This document shows, piece after piece, positions 52,101-60,456 of a stretch of DNA of 64,000 nt. Source of the DNA: JAJCYL01 sp965206015 (GTDB lineage Bacteria > Bacteroidota > Bacteroidia > Cytophagales > Cyclobacteriaceae); contig CBDBIW010000015.1 in the NCBI GenBank assembly GCA_965206015.1, forward strand, positions 1-64,000, read 5' to 3'. Within the stretch, counting starts at the first letter, position 1; the number at the start of each line of letters is the position of its first letter. The notes under the pieces were generated by a model. That model was not told where the DNA came from. It made no database searches and saw only the letters and a list, made by a program, of their open reading frames with translations. The position numbers were made by a program, and so were the translations under genes.

Positions 52101-55100
52101 ATAGGTATAAGAATTATTAGCTCCTCCATCTGTGGATAGTGTCCCCACTGTGGTGTTTGCCGGCTCGTTTTCTAAAATAGTTGTGGAAGAAAGAAAAATA
52201 TCTGTGGGTGCACTGTTGACATCAATTAACCCACGGTCAGTAATAGTCCAGTTATGGCCACTTGCAGCAACCATATTGTCTCTGGCAGTTTGTGCTGCTG
52301 TTGTATATTTAGAATTTCCTGCATCAAAAAACACTCTTTTTGTAAGGGTTAGTTTGTTCCAGCCAATTAGAAGTGAATCGTAGTTTTCTGGTGAAAGTGT
52401 AGCACCATTGAACATCAAACCCATATTTGTTACCTGAGAAACATTCCAGTCTCCTATATCCTGATTGAAAGCATCGGCATTAAAGAACATAAAACTCATA
52501 TTTGTTACCTTAGCAACATCCCAATCTCCTATATCCTGGTTGAAAGCATCGGCATTAAAGAACATATCAGCCATATCTGTTACCTGAGAAACCTTCCAAC
52601 TTCCTATATCCCGGTTGAAAGAAGTGGCATTTGAGAACATAGCCAACATATTTGTTACCTGAGCAACATCCCAATCTCCTATATCCTGGTTGAAAGCATT
52701 GGCAGAAAAGAACATATTAGCCATGTCTGTTACCTGAGCAACCTTCCAACTGCCTATATCCTGGTTGAAAGCTCGGGCTTCACTAAACATAAAACCCATA
52801 TCTGTTACCCCGGAAACATCCCAACCTCCTATATCCTGGTTGAAAGAAGTAGCAGATGAGAACATCCCAGTCATAGTTATTACCTGAGAAACATCCCAGT
52901 CTCCTATATCCTGATTGAAAGAAGTGGCTCCTCTGAACATATTTGTCATATTTGTTACGGCACTCATGTCAGGGATGCCGGCAGCATCAGTGGCAGTTAA
53001 GTTGCCTGCTCCACGAAAAGCACCCGACATATCGGGGTTCCATACAGCAGTGCCCCATTGTTCAATAGCGGTGTATTTTTCACGACCAGTTTCGATATTT
53101 ATATAAATATCGTTCAGGTCTTTAAACCTTATGGTGTGTTCTCCTGCCATGCCAAAGGTATGGTCGGCATCTCCTGTTGTTATTGATTCAAAACCGCCTC
53201 CTTCTCCCCAATCGACCCTATAATCGGTATCTTCGGTATAAAAAGTAAAGTCTGCGTCTTGAGCGTTAGTACCGGCAGTGGTTGTTATTTTTAGTACAAA
53301 TTCTCCTAATGTGAATGTTGTAAAACTTTGTACCTCTCCGTAAGTTGTATCCACACTATTGGTTGCGTAGGCTTTGTAATAATATTTTGTGCCTGCTGTT
53401 AAACTTGTTATTACACTATTAAAAGTTCCTGTTGTACCGCTTACAACAACATTGGCAACACCGGTAGTACCAATTATTAAACCTGTGTTTGAAGTAGCAG
53501 CATATACAAAACCTCTTTCTGTAATGGTTGCTCCTCCGTCTGAAGTTATATGGCCGTTTAAAGTTGCCCTTGTAGCAGTAATATCGGTTGCTGCTGTTGT
53601 AGTTGCTGCTGGTGCTACGGGGGCTGATGCTGTAAAACTTTGCTCTCCTCCGTAAGTTGTTCCCACACTATTGGTTGCATAGGTTTGGTAATAATAGGTT
53701 GTGTTTTCTATTAAACCTGTTATGTCTTCATCAAAAGTTCCCGTTGTACCGCTTACAACAACATTTGTAGCACCCATAATTGTTAAATCTGTGTTTGAAT
53801 CAGCATATACAAAGCCTCTTGCTGTAATGGCTGCTCCTCCGTCAGAAGTTATATGGCCGTTTAAAGTGGCCGTTGTAGAAGTAATATTGCTTGCTGCTGC
53901 CGTGCTTGTTGTGGGTGCTGTCTTAGCAACAACGGAGATGGTAAATTGTTGCTCAATACTCGTACCATCTACTTTTATACGTATTGCATAGCTGCTTTTT
54001 GTTTCATAGTCGGCAGGGACTGTAAGTTGTAGCTCTGTTCCTGAAATGGTAAAACTTGTATTATCAGTACCTCCGCTTCCTGCTGCCAATGTATAGGTAT
54101 AAGAATTATTAGCTCCTCCATCGGTGGACAGGGTGCCTACTGCGGTATTTTCCGGCTCGTTTTCTAAAATAGTTGTGGAAGAAAGAAAAATACGTGTAGG
54201 TTGATCGTTGGCATCAATTAACCCACCGTCAGTAATAGTCCAGTTATGGCCATTTGCAGCATCTAAATTGTCTCTGGCAGCTTGTGCTGCTGCTGTATAT
54301 TTAGAACTGCCTGCATGAAAATTCACTCCTGTTTGAAGGCTTAGTTTATTCCAGCCTATTAGAAGTGAATCGTAGTTTTCTGGTGAAAGTGTAACATTAT
54401 TGAACATACCAGGCATATTTGCTACCTGAGAAACATTCCAACTGCCTATATCCTGGTTAAAAGAAGTGGCATTGGAGAACATACCACTCATATCTGTTAC
54501 CTGAGAAACATCCCAACTGCCTATATCCTGGTTAAAAGAAGTGGCATCATTGAACATACTACTCATATCTGTTACCTGAGAAACATCCCAACTGCCTATA
54601 TCCTGGTTGAAAGAAGAGGCATTTCTAAACATACGAAACATATTTGCTACCTGAGAAACATCCCAACTTCCTATATCCTGGTTGAAAGAACCGGCACCAT
54701 TGAACATACCAACCATATTTGCTACCTGAGAAACGTCCCAACTTTCTATATCCCGGTTGAAAGCATCGGCATCATTGAACATACTACTCATATCTGTTAC
54801 CTGAGAAACATCCCAACTTCCTATATCCTGGTTGAAAGCATCGGCACCATTGAACATGCTCGTCATATTTGTTACCTGAGAAACATCCCAACCTCCTATC
54901 TCCTGGTTGAAAGCATCGGCACCATTGAACATGCTCGTCATATTTGTTACCTTAGAAACATCCCAACTGCCTATATCCTGGTTGAAAGCACGGGCACCAT
55001 TGAACATGCTCGTCATATTTGTTACCTGAGAAACATCCCAACCTCCTATATCCTGGTTGAAAGCAGTGGCATTTGAGAACATAGAAGCCATATTTGTTAC

Positions 55101-55574
55101 GGCACTCATATCCGGAGTGCCCGCCGTATTGCCGGCAGTTAAGTTAACCGCTCCACGAAAAGCATTTGACATATCGGCATTCCATGTAGCAGTACCCCAT
55201 TGTTCAATAGTGGTGTATTTTTCACGACCAGTTTCGAAATTTATATAAATATCGTTCAGGTCTTTAAACGTTATAGTATGGGTGTTTGCTATTGCAAAGG
55301 TATGGCTGGCATTTCCTGTTGCACTTTCAAAACCTGAGCCTTCTCCCCAATCGACCATATAATCCATATCCCGGGTATGAAAAGTAAAGTCTGCGTCTTG
55401 AAGGTTAATTGAAGAGCCAGTGCCCCTGAAGGTTGTTATTTTTAGTACAAAATAGTCTGACGGACTATCCTGTGCCCAAACAGGGGTAGAGAGAAAGAGA
55501 AGGGCAAATAAGGTAATTAAGGTCTTAGCCCTGGCCAATGGCTTTTTTGTGTGCAATGTAATGATGTTTTTCAT
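49188..55574 (-). CDS. Giant T9SS-secreted DUF285/fibronectin-like repeat surface protein
   Basis: A 2128-residue protein with an intact signal peptide (TLITLFALLFLSTPVWAQD). Order: PKD-like N-terminus (DYMVDWGEGSGF), nine DUF285 repeats of ~25 residues (AFNQDIGGWDVSQVTNM and variants), a cadherin-like segment, two FN3-like repeats, a second PKD-like start (DYRVDWGEGGGF), seven DUF285 repeats, another cadherin-like segment, eight FN3-like repeats of ~100 residues, and a C-terminal T9SS sorting domain (ISPNPTSDILNITVAEKTGY ... RIIKN). Compared with the paralogue it contains the whole plan twice, so it arose by internal duplication. Likely cell-surface anchored or released, with an adhesive or ligand-binding role. 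No catalytic domain. Confidence 0.9.
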   Translation of the reverse strand: MKNIITLHTKKPLARAKTLITLFALLFLSTPVWAQDSPSDYFVLKITTFRGTGSSINLQDADFTFHTRDMDYMVDWGEGSGFESATGNASHTFAIANTHTITFKDLNDIYINFETGREKYTTIEQWGTATWNADMSNAFRGAVNLTAGNTAGTPDMSAVTNMASMFSNATAFNQDIGGWDVSQVTNMTSMFNGARAFNQDIGSWDVSKVTNMTSMFNGADAFNQEIGGWDVSQVTNMTSMFNGADAFNQDIGSWDVSQVTDMSSMFNDADAFNRDIESWDVSQVANMVGMFNGAGSFNQDIGSWDVSQVANMFRMFRNASSFNQDIGSWDVSQVTDMSSMFNDATSFNQDIGSWDVSQVTDMSGMFSNATSFNQDIGSWNVSQVANMPGMFNNVTLSPENYDSLLIGWNKLSLQTGVNFHAGSSKYTAAAQAARDNLDAANGHNWTITDGGLIDANDQPTRIFLSSTTILENEPENTAVGTLSTDGGANNSYTYTLAAGSGGTDNTSFTISGTELQLTVPADYETKSSYAIRIKVDGTSIEQQFTISVVAKTAPTTSTAAASNITSTTATLNGHITSDGGAAITARGFVYADSNTDLTIMGATNVVVSGTTGTFDEDITGLIENTTYYYQTYATNSVGTTYGGEQSFTASAPVAPAATTTAATDITATRATLNGHITSDGGATITERGFVYAATSNTGLIIGTTGVANVVVSGTTGTFNSVITSLTAGTKYYYKAYATNSVDTTYGEVQSFTTFTLGEFVLKITTTAGTNAQDADFTFYTEDTDYRVDWGEGGGFESITTGDADHTFGMAGEHTIRFKDLNDIYINIETGREKYTAIEQWGTAVWNPDMSGAFRGAGNLTATDAAGIPDMSAVTNMTNMFRGATSFNQDIGDWDVSQVITMTGMFSSATSFNQDIGGWDVSGVTDMGFMFSEARAFNQDIGSWKVAQVTDMANMFFSANAFNQDIGDWDVAQVTNMLAMFSNATSFNRDIGSWKVSQVTDMADMFFNADAFNQDIGDWDVAKVTNMSFMFFNADAFNQDIGDWNVSQVTNMGLMFNGATLSPENYDSLLIGWNKLTLTKRVFFDAGNSKYTTAAQTARDNMVAASGHNWTITDRGLIDVNSAPTDIFLSSTTILENEPANTTVGTLSTDGGANNSYTYTLVAGSGSSDNANFIISGTALQLVAPADYETKSSYTIRIKVGNTSVAEQFTISVGDVQEAPLLSTTAATTITSTTATLNGDITSDGGATISARGFVYAISNADLIIGTTGATNVIVSGTTGDFEKDITGLTAGTTYYYRAYAINSVDTTYGAVQSFTTLAVAPTAPTASTAEASAITSTTATLNGHITSDGGAAITARGFVYAISNADLTIENTAADTVIVSGTTGTFSEQITSLTAGTAYFYTAYAINSVDTTYGEVQSFTTSAPVAPTAPTASTTAATTITSSTATLNGDITSDGGATITARGFVYAISNAGLTIENTAADTVIVSGTTGTFNSAITGLTAGTAYYYRAYATNSVDTTYGDVQSFTTLAVAPTASTTAASDITSTTATLNGNITSDGGAAITARGFVYAISNAGLTIENTAADTVIVSGTTGTFNSAITGLTAGTAYYYRAYATNSVDTTYGDVQSFTTLAVAPTASTTAATAITSTTATLNGNITSDGGAAITARGFVYATSNTDLTIENTAADTVIVSGTTGTFNSAITSLTAGTMYYYRAYATNSVDTTYGEVQSFTTSAPVAPTAPTASTTAATTITSSTATLNGDITSDGGATITARGFVYATSNTDLTIENTAADTVIVSGTTGTFNSAITSLTAGTMYYYTAYAINSVDTTYGAVQSFTTLAAAPTASTTAASDITSTTATLNGNITSDGGATISARGFVYAISKADLTIMGATNVVVSGTTGVFEKDIAGLTAGTAYFYTAYAINSVDTTYGAVQSFTTLAAAPTAPTASTVAASNITSSTATLNGNITSDGGATISARGFVYAISKADLTIMGATNVIVSGTTGVFTENITGLTAGTAYFYAAYAINSAGTSYGNEQSFTTEAAVAALSIEDFEQSAVAISPNPTSDILNITVAEKTGYKLLDTGGHLLQQGTFVTGAHSIDISPLTEGVYLFILNTGKGSFTRRIIKN
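49440..51940 (-). repeat. Block of eight FN3-like repeats of about 306 bp
   Basis: Eight consecutive units of roughly 300-315 bp, several almost identical over hundreds of bases (for example the units near 50455-50715, 50761-51021 and 51067-51339). Near identity at synonymous sites points to recent gene conversion or tandem amplification. Short-read assemblies may collapse such a block, so the true copy number is uncertain. Confidence 0.85.
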
Positions 55575-55836
55575 GGTTTACGATGTCATGATGTTGATTT
55601 TTAAAACAGGTGGTTCTCAATCAGGGACAAAGGTATTAAAAAGGATTGGTCTCATCCGTATTTACTGATCAAACCGATTATGCCAATCCGATGCCTGTTA
55701 CGCCTACTGTCCATTTAAAATTGGTCGCCAGGTCAATAATTTATTGGCAACAAACCTGACCAGGCTGGAGAGACAAGCTGGATAGACAAGCTGGATAGAA
55801 GATCGGCAGACAGGTAAAAACAAGTTGCGTTTATAA
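55575..55836. other. Duplicated upstream region of the giant surface gene
   Basis: It resembles 48838-49020 over about 150 bases (TTTTAAAAC, GGTTCTC, CAGGGA, AAAGGTATTAAAA, CATCCGTATTT and CCGATGCCTGTT blocks in the same order). A GACAAGCTGGATA unit is tandemly repeated near 55770-55795. It should contain the promoter of the gene at 49188-55574. No coding sequence is supported. Confidence 0.6.
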
Positions 55837-55876
55837 TAACCCGTTGTGCCAATTGGACAATAGCCACTTTCAAGTT
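55837..55876 (+). repeat. Right copy of the 40-bp inverted repeat
   Basis: The reverse complement of 45464-45503 with one mismatch; the two copies are 10,373 bases apart measured start to start. To the right the sequence shows no further similarity to the left flank. It overlaps a small open frame (55733-55945) that is not believed. Confidence 0.88.
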
Positions 55877-56073
55877 ATTGATTGATCTGTTGCAATCAGA
55901 TTTGTTGGTCCACTGAACGCCAGTCAAGGTTGTAATTTCAGTCAATATCCCGGTTTTAAATCCTGAAAAGTTATAGCGTATATAGTGATTTGACTGTTTG
56001 AAGAATCTTGCCGGAATTACTTTTGATGTTGTGCATGAACTTGTTCAATGAATTAAATTGTACATACCTTAAT

Positions 56074-56633
56074 TTACTGATAATCAAAGCCTGCTGCTAA
56101 TTCTGGCCCATCTGTTCTGGTAGGATCAAAATCGTCCAGTAGATATGAATATCCATGATTTAGCGAGATGCTAAAAGATGAATTATCACGGAAGGTTAGG
56201 AGATAGGCCAGTGTTTGACGATCATCAACAAGTCTTTCGCTGGTCCGGATTGGTTCCGCATCAAATCCGGGTCCATGGTTCACCAGATACCCGGTTTTGG
56301 TCCAAAACGTATACCCAATGTCAGGGTTGATCCTGAAAATTCCTCTTCTTGGTGAAGAGCCTACTTCAGGACTGTAATTGTCACCAATTAAAATATGAGA
56401 CCAGTTAAATCTCAGGTTTCTGGACTCAAAACCCAGCCAGTCACCAAAAGCATAGGACTGGTCATTGGCACCATCGTCAAAAGATTTGTGGAAGTAATTG
56501 CGACTATTCCACTTTCCATTGGCTGAAAGAAAGTTGAATGCTGCACCAACGACCCGGTTGTATTCAGTTGAACCAAAAGCAAAATCACCTTCGGCATCCT
56601 CAAAATTCTGGCAATAGTGGTTATGATGTTGAG
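56074..56633 (-). pseudogene. Fragment of a DUF5916 family protein gene
   Basis: One continuous frame without a start codon reads DAEGDFAFGSTEYNRVVGAAF, then FNFLSANGKWNSRNYFHKSF, DWLGFESRNLRFNWSHILIG, SPRRGIFRINPDIGYTFWTK, NHGPGFDAEPIRTSERLVDD and ends SYLLDDFDPTRTDGPELAAG-type sequence with a stop at 56074. This is an internal ~185-residue slice of DUF5916 proteins (outer-membrane beta-barrel proteins with an N-terminal carbohydrate-binding-like domain, 700-850 residues). Both ends are missing. It lies about 200 bases outside the right 40-bp repeat, so rearrangement there may have cut it. Confidence 0.7.
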
Positions 56634-56881
56634 TTTATGATTAGCGGTATTAATCCTTTTTCAGGCAGGAGTGATTGGAAAAGCAGGTGACAAGATTATA
56701 GAGGTGAAGTCGTGAAATTGCTCTTGGAATGATAAGTATCTGGTTTCTCTATTTCGAAACAGGCGTTAGGCAAATAATTGTTTTTGATATTTCTTGCACT
56801 GGATTCAATAATCAAGTACATTAGTCATGATGTTAACGTACACGCAGCAAATTATTATACTTGTTTTTATGAGTTCGGATA
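56634..56881. other. Intergenic region before the sugar-catabolic cluster
   Basis: About 250 AT-rich bases. No ORF, tRNA or strong hairpin was recognised. It should hold the promoter for the + strand cluster starting at 56882. Confidence 0.4.
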
Positions 56882-57694
56882 ATGAATAGGCTAATAGCTT
56901 TTGTCGTTTTAATAGCCACTATTGCTACTTTATGGGCGTTTTCCTCCATGTTTTTAAACAACACAAAGAGGATTTTACTATATACTAAAAACGGTGAAGG
57001 CTATGTTCACGAGAACATCCCGCATAGTACGCAGGTAATAAAAGAGATTGCTGAACAAAACGGCTTTGTAGTCGATACCTCAGATGATGCTGGCGTAATG
57101 ACTGAGGAGAATTTGAAGCAGTACAGCGCACTGGTTTTTTCCAATACCAATAATGAAACATTTGATACTGATAAGCAAAGGTTGGCCTTTCAGAGATATA
57201 TCCAGGCCGGAGGTCGCTTTGTAAGTATTCATTCAGCCTGTGGTTCGGAAAGGCAATGGCCCTGGTTTTGGGAAAACCTGGGGGGCAAATTTTTCCGCCA
57301 TGCCCAGGGAGGGCAAACTTTTGATATCAGGGTAATAGATGCAAAAAATCCATCAACAGCGCACTTGCCTGGTATCTGGTCCTGGGAAGATGAATGTTAT
57401 TATCTCAAACATTTAAACCCGGATATTCATGTATTAACCGTTGCTGATTTAAGAACAGTAGAAGATGACAAGAAAGACGAATACCCCGGAGATGTTTTTG
57501 GTGACTATTTTCCTCTTAGTTGGTATCATGAGTTTGACGGGGGAAGGCAGTGGCACACATCCCTGGGCCATGCAGCGGAATATTATGAAGATACAAATTT
57601 TCAAAACCACATATTAGGAGGGATAAAATGGGCTACCCAAACCATACTTCAATTAGATTATAGCAAAGCTACCTCTACATTGATTATAGATTAA
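56882..57694 (+). CDS. ThuA domain protein (glutamine amidotransferase-like)
   Basis: A 270-residue protein of the ThuA family (class I GATase-like fold), a common member of Bacteroidota sugar-utilisation clusters. N-terminal hydrophobic anchor (LIAFVVLIATIATLWAFSSM), then RILLYTKNGEGYVHENIPHS, LKQYSALVFSNTNNETFD, GRFVSIHSACGSERQWPWF, GGQTFDIRV, DECYYLKHL and WYHEFDGGRQWHTSLGHAAE, all conserved in ThuA. It starts a + strand run of six genes. The exact reaction is not settled for this family. Confidence 0.88.
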   Translation: MNRLIAFVVLIATIATLWAFSSMFLNNTKRILLYTKNGEGYVHENIPHSTQVIKEIAEQNGFVVDTSDDAGVMTEENLKQYSALVFSNTNNETFDTDKQRLAFQRYIQAGGRFVSIHSACGSERQWPWFWENLGGKFFRHAQGGQTFDIRVIDAKNPSTAHLPGIWSWEDECYYLKHLNPDIHVLTVADLRTVEDDKKDEYPGDVFGDYFPLSWYHEFDGGRQWHTSLGHAAEYYEDTNFQNHILGGIKWATQTILQLDYSKATSTLIID

Positions 57695-57702
57695 CTGAAA
57701 AT

Positions 57703-58974
57703 ATGACAACTACTAAATTTTGTTTTTTATTCCTGACCCCATTCCTGATTGTTTCATGCAAGTTTGAAACACAGCATGATATTTTAGCCACGTTCACCGT
57801 TCACTCAGGTGATTATGAAAGAATCAACACTCCGGTTAATGCGGATATTTCGGGGATATCATCAAAAGGCACATCCAATGATTTCCAACTGGTAGAAGTA
57901 ACCGATGAAATCTCAAAGAATATACCTTCTCAGAAGGAATACGGAGCCGGTGTTAGCTTATTGTGGTGGATTTTGGATGGCAAAACACCAGCCGGAAAGG
58001 ATAGAAAATTTGAATTAAGAAGTACCACTCCAAATGTTGACCATAACCCTGTTGAAAGCGAGGACACTCAGGAAGCTATCAATTTTAATATAGCTGATAA
58101 AAACGTCTTAGCCTATCATTATGCCCTCACACCGATGCCGGAAGGAGTTTCCGATCTTTATAGCCGCGGAGGATATATACACCCTTTGTGGTCTCCGGCC
58201 GGAGAAGTGCTTACCCGTATTCAACCACCGGATCACTATCATCATTATGGAATTTGGAATCCCTGGACTAAAACCGAATTTGAAGGTAAGGAAGTTGATT
58301 TTTGGAACCTGATTGAAGGACAGGCTACTGTTTTGGTAAAAGAAGAACCTGTTGCAATTGGCGGACCTGTTTATGGTAATTTGACGGCGTTTCATGACCA
58401 TGTTGTTAAAAAAGACTCTCTGAGGACAGCCGACAAAGTAGCTCTAAATGAAAAGTGGGAGATACGAGTTTGGAATGCGGATTCCCAACAAAAAATTTGG
58501 CTGGTTGACATTACCTCCACATTGACATGTGCCAGCGAAAGCCCACTTACCATTAAGGAATATAGCTACCAGGGATTTAGCCTTCGTGCCAATAAAGACT
58601 GGAATGATAGTACCTCCACATTACTCACATCGGAAGGAAAAAATAAATCAGATGCCAACGGAACCAGAGCCCGTTGGCTTGATATTAAGGGACCGGCCAA
58701 GGTTGGTACTTCAGGCATTGAGTTCATGACTCATCCGAATAATTTCAACTTTCCTGAACAACTCCGCATATGGCCGGTCGGCATGAATGAAGGAAAAGAA
58801 AATGTTTTTGTGAATTTTAACCCGGCTCAAGACAGAGATTGGGAATTAAAACCCGGAAAAGAGTATACCTTAAACTATCGGATGATGATTTATGACGGAG
58901 TTATCGATAGTAAAGAAGCGGAAAGCTACTGGAATGATTATGCGTATCCACCACAGGTAATCAAAGGAGATTAA
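57703..58974 (+). CDS. DUF6807/PmoA-like lipoprotein
   Basis: A 423-residue exported protein. Signal peptide with lipobox FLIVSCK. The body contains GGYIHPLWSPAGEVLTRI, PDHYHHYGIWNPWTKTEF and DFWNLIEGQAT, the family signature of the PmoA (PF14100)-like group, then MTHPNNFNFPEQLRIWPVG and YRMMIYDGVIDSKEAE near the C-terminus. Despite its name, this family has no proven methane oxygenase function and is typical of polysaccharide-utilisation clusters. Starts 8 bases after thuA. Confidence 0.82.
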   Translation: MTTTKFCFLFLTPFLIVSCKFETQHDILATFTVHSGDYERINTPVNADISGISSKGTSNDFQLVEVTDEISKNIPSQKEYGAGVSLLWWILDGKTPAGKDRKFELRSTTPNVDHNPVESEDTQEAINFNIADKNVLAYHYALTPMPEGVSDLYSRGGYIHPLWSPAGEVLTRIQPPDHYHHYGIWNPWTKTEFEGKEVDFWNLIEGQATVLVKEEPVAIGGPVYGNLTAFHDHVVKKDSLRTADKVALNEKWEIRVWNADSQQKIWLVDITSTLTCASESPLTIKEYSYQGFSLRANKDWNDSTSTLLTSEGKNKSDANGTRARWLDIKGPAKVGTSGIEFMTHPNNFNFPEQLRIWPVGMNEGKENVFVNFNPAQDRDWELKPGKEYTLNYRMMIYDGVIDSKEAESYWNDYAYPPQVIKGD

Positions 58975-59020
58975 AATGAATATTGAGACATTTAAACTAC
59001 AGGCGTTAATTTAATACATT

Positions 59021-60445
59021 ATGAAAAAGGCAAAAAACCTAAAAAAAGAAGCGATCTCACGACGCAGTTATTTGAAAAAATCATTGATAGGTAGTGCTGG
59101 CCTCATGGCTGCGCCACTCATAGTGCCATCTTCTGTTTTCGGAAAAAACGCACCGAGTAACAAAATTAATATCGGCCAAATTGGCTTTGGTCGCATCGCA
59201 AGTAGCCATGACTTGCCCGACACCCTTCCGTACGATGACGTCCGGGTAATTGCTGTTAGTGATGTGGATAGCAATAGAGCCCAATTAGGCAAGGAATACC
59301 TGGAGAAATATTACGCTGAGAAAAAGGCTAAAAAGGATTATTTGAATGTGAAAACATTTCAGGATTACCGCGAAATGCTGCTGGACAAGGATATAGACGC
59401 AGTTATCGTTAGTACCCCTGACCACTGGCATGCTCAACCAGCCATGGAGGCCGCTTATGCTGGCAAAGATGTGTATTTGCAGAAACCAACTTCCCTGACT
59501 GTAGCCGAGGGCAGAGCTTTAAGCAATGCAGTGAAAGAAAAGAATATTATTTTACAAGTAGGGACCCAGCAACGCTCCTCACCACAATTTAGAGTTGCGG
59601 CAGAGTTGGTTCGGAATGGAAGGATAGGTAAGCTACACACTGTTAAAATTGGCCTGCCTGGTGACCCTGGTGGCCCCATTGTGCCGGAAATGCCAATTCC
59701 CAAAAACCTCAATTACGACATGTGGTTGGGTTCAACTCCCGAGGTATTTTATACTGAAACCCGCGTTCATCCTCAAAATAGCTTAGAAAACAGGCCAGGT
59801 TGGCTTCGGTGCGAACAATTTGGTGCCGGCATGATTACCGGCTGGGGACAGCATCACATTGATTCTGCCCATTGGGGTATGGATACCGAATATACCGGGC
59901 CTATTGAGATAGAGGCAATTGCTCAATTTCCTAAATCCGGCTTGTGGGATGTACACGGAGATTTCATGGTAAAGGCAACCTATGAAAATGACATTGATAT
60001 GTACATCAGCGGTGGCTACCCTAACGGAATCAGATATGAAGGTACAGAAGGGTGGATATTTGTTTCCAGAGGAAGCTATTCTGCTACTGCAAGTGATCCT
60101 GTTTTACAAGCTGAAAGCAGTAAGGCTTTAGATGCCAGCAATCCTAACATACTGACTTCAAAAATAGGGGAGAATGAAACTCACCTTTACCAGAGCGATG
60201 ACCAACATGGCAACTGGCTGGATTGTATCAAAACCAGGAAGGAACCTATATCACCCGCTGAAATGGGTCATAGAACCTGCTCCACCTGTTTAATAAGTCA
60301 TATTGCCATGAAACTTCCCGGAAAGCTCCGATGGGACCCTGCTAAGGAAAAATTTCTAAACGATGATGAAGCAAATGCGATGCTGTCGCGTCCTCAAAGA
60401 GCACCTTGGGGTTATGTGCATAGTAAACAACTGGCCCTGAAATAG
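59021..60445 (+). CDS. Gfo/Idh/MocA family oxidoreductase, Tat-exported
   Basis: A 474-residue sugar (inositol, glucose or keto-sugar type) dehydrogenase-like protein. Twin-arginine SRRSYLK at residues 13-19, then NKINIGQIGFGRIASSHDL (dinucleotide loop), STPDHWHAQPAMEAAYAGKD, VYLQKPTSLTVAEGRAL (K-P motif), QVGTQQRSSPQFRVAAELVR, and the C-terminal WGQHHIDSAHWGM. Intact, in the middle of the ThuA-DUF6807-oxidoreductase run. Confidence 0.9.
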   Translation: MKKAKNLKKEAISRRSYLKKSLIGSAGLMAAPLIVPSSVFGKNAPSNKINIGQIGFGRIASSHDLPDTLPYDDVRVIAVSDVDSNRAQLGKEYLEKYYAEKKAKKDYLNVKTFQDYREMLLDKDIDAVIVSTPDHWHAQPAMEAAYAGKDVYLQKPTSLTVAEGRALSNAVKEKNIILQVGTQQRSSPQFRVAAELVRNGRIGKLHTVKIGLPGDPGGPIVPEMPIPKNLNYDMWLGSTPEVFYTETRVHPQNSLENRPGWLRCEQFGAGMITGWGQHHIDSAHWGMDTEYTGPIEIEAIAQFPKSGLWDVHGDFMVKATYENDIDMYISGGYPNGIRYEGTEGWIFVSRGSYSATASDPVLQAESSKALDASNPNILTSKIGENETHLYQSDDQHGNWLDCIKTRKEPISPAEMGHRTCSTCLISHIAMKLPGKLRWDPAKEKFLNDDEANAMLSRPQRAPWGYVHSKQLALK

Positions 60446-60456
60446 CATCATAAGAG

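Noticed and set aside
49528..53991. Series of + strand frames of 84-99 codons (MPAVKPVIALLKVPVVPL-type) repeated about every 306 bases
   Set aside because: Shadows of the FN3-like repeats on the minus strand; same spacing, no start signals of their own.
55733..55945. 70-codon minus-strand frame overlapping the right 40-bp inverted repeat
   Set aside because: No homology recognised, and its reading of the repeat is not preserved as a gene at the left copy (only a 20-codon frame).
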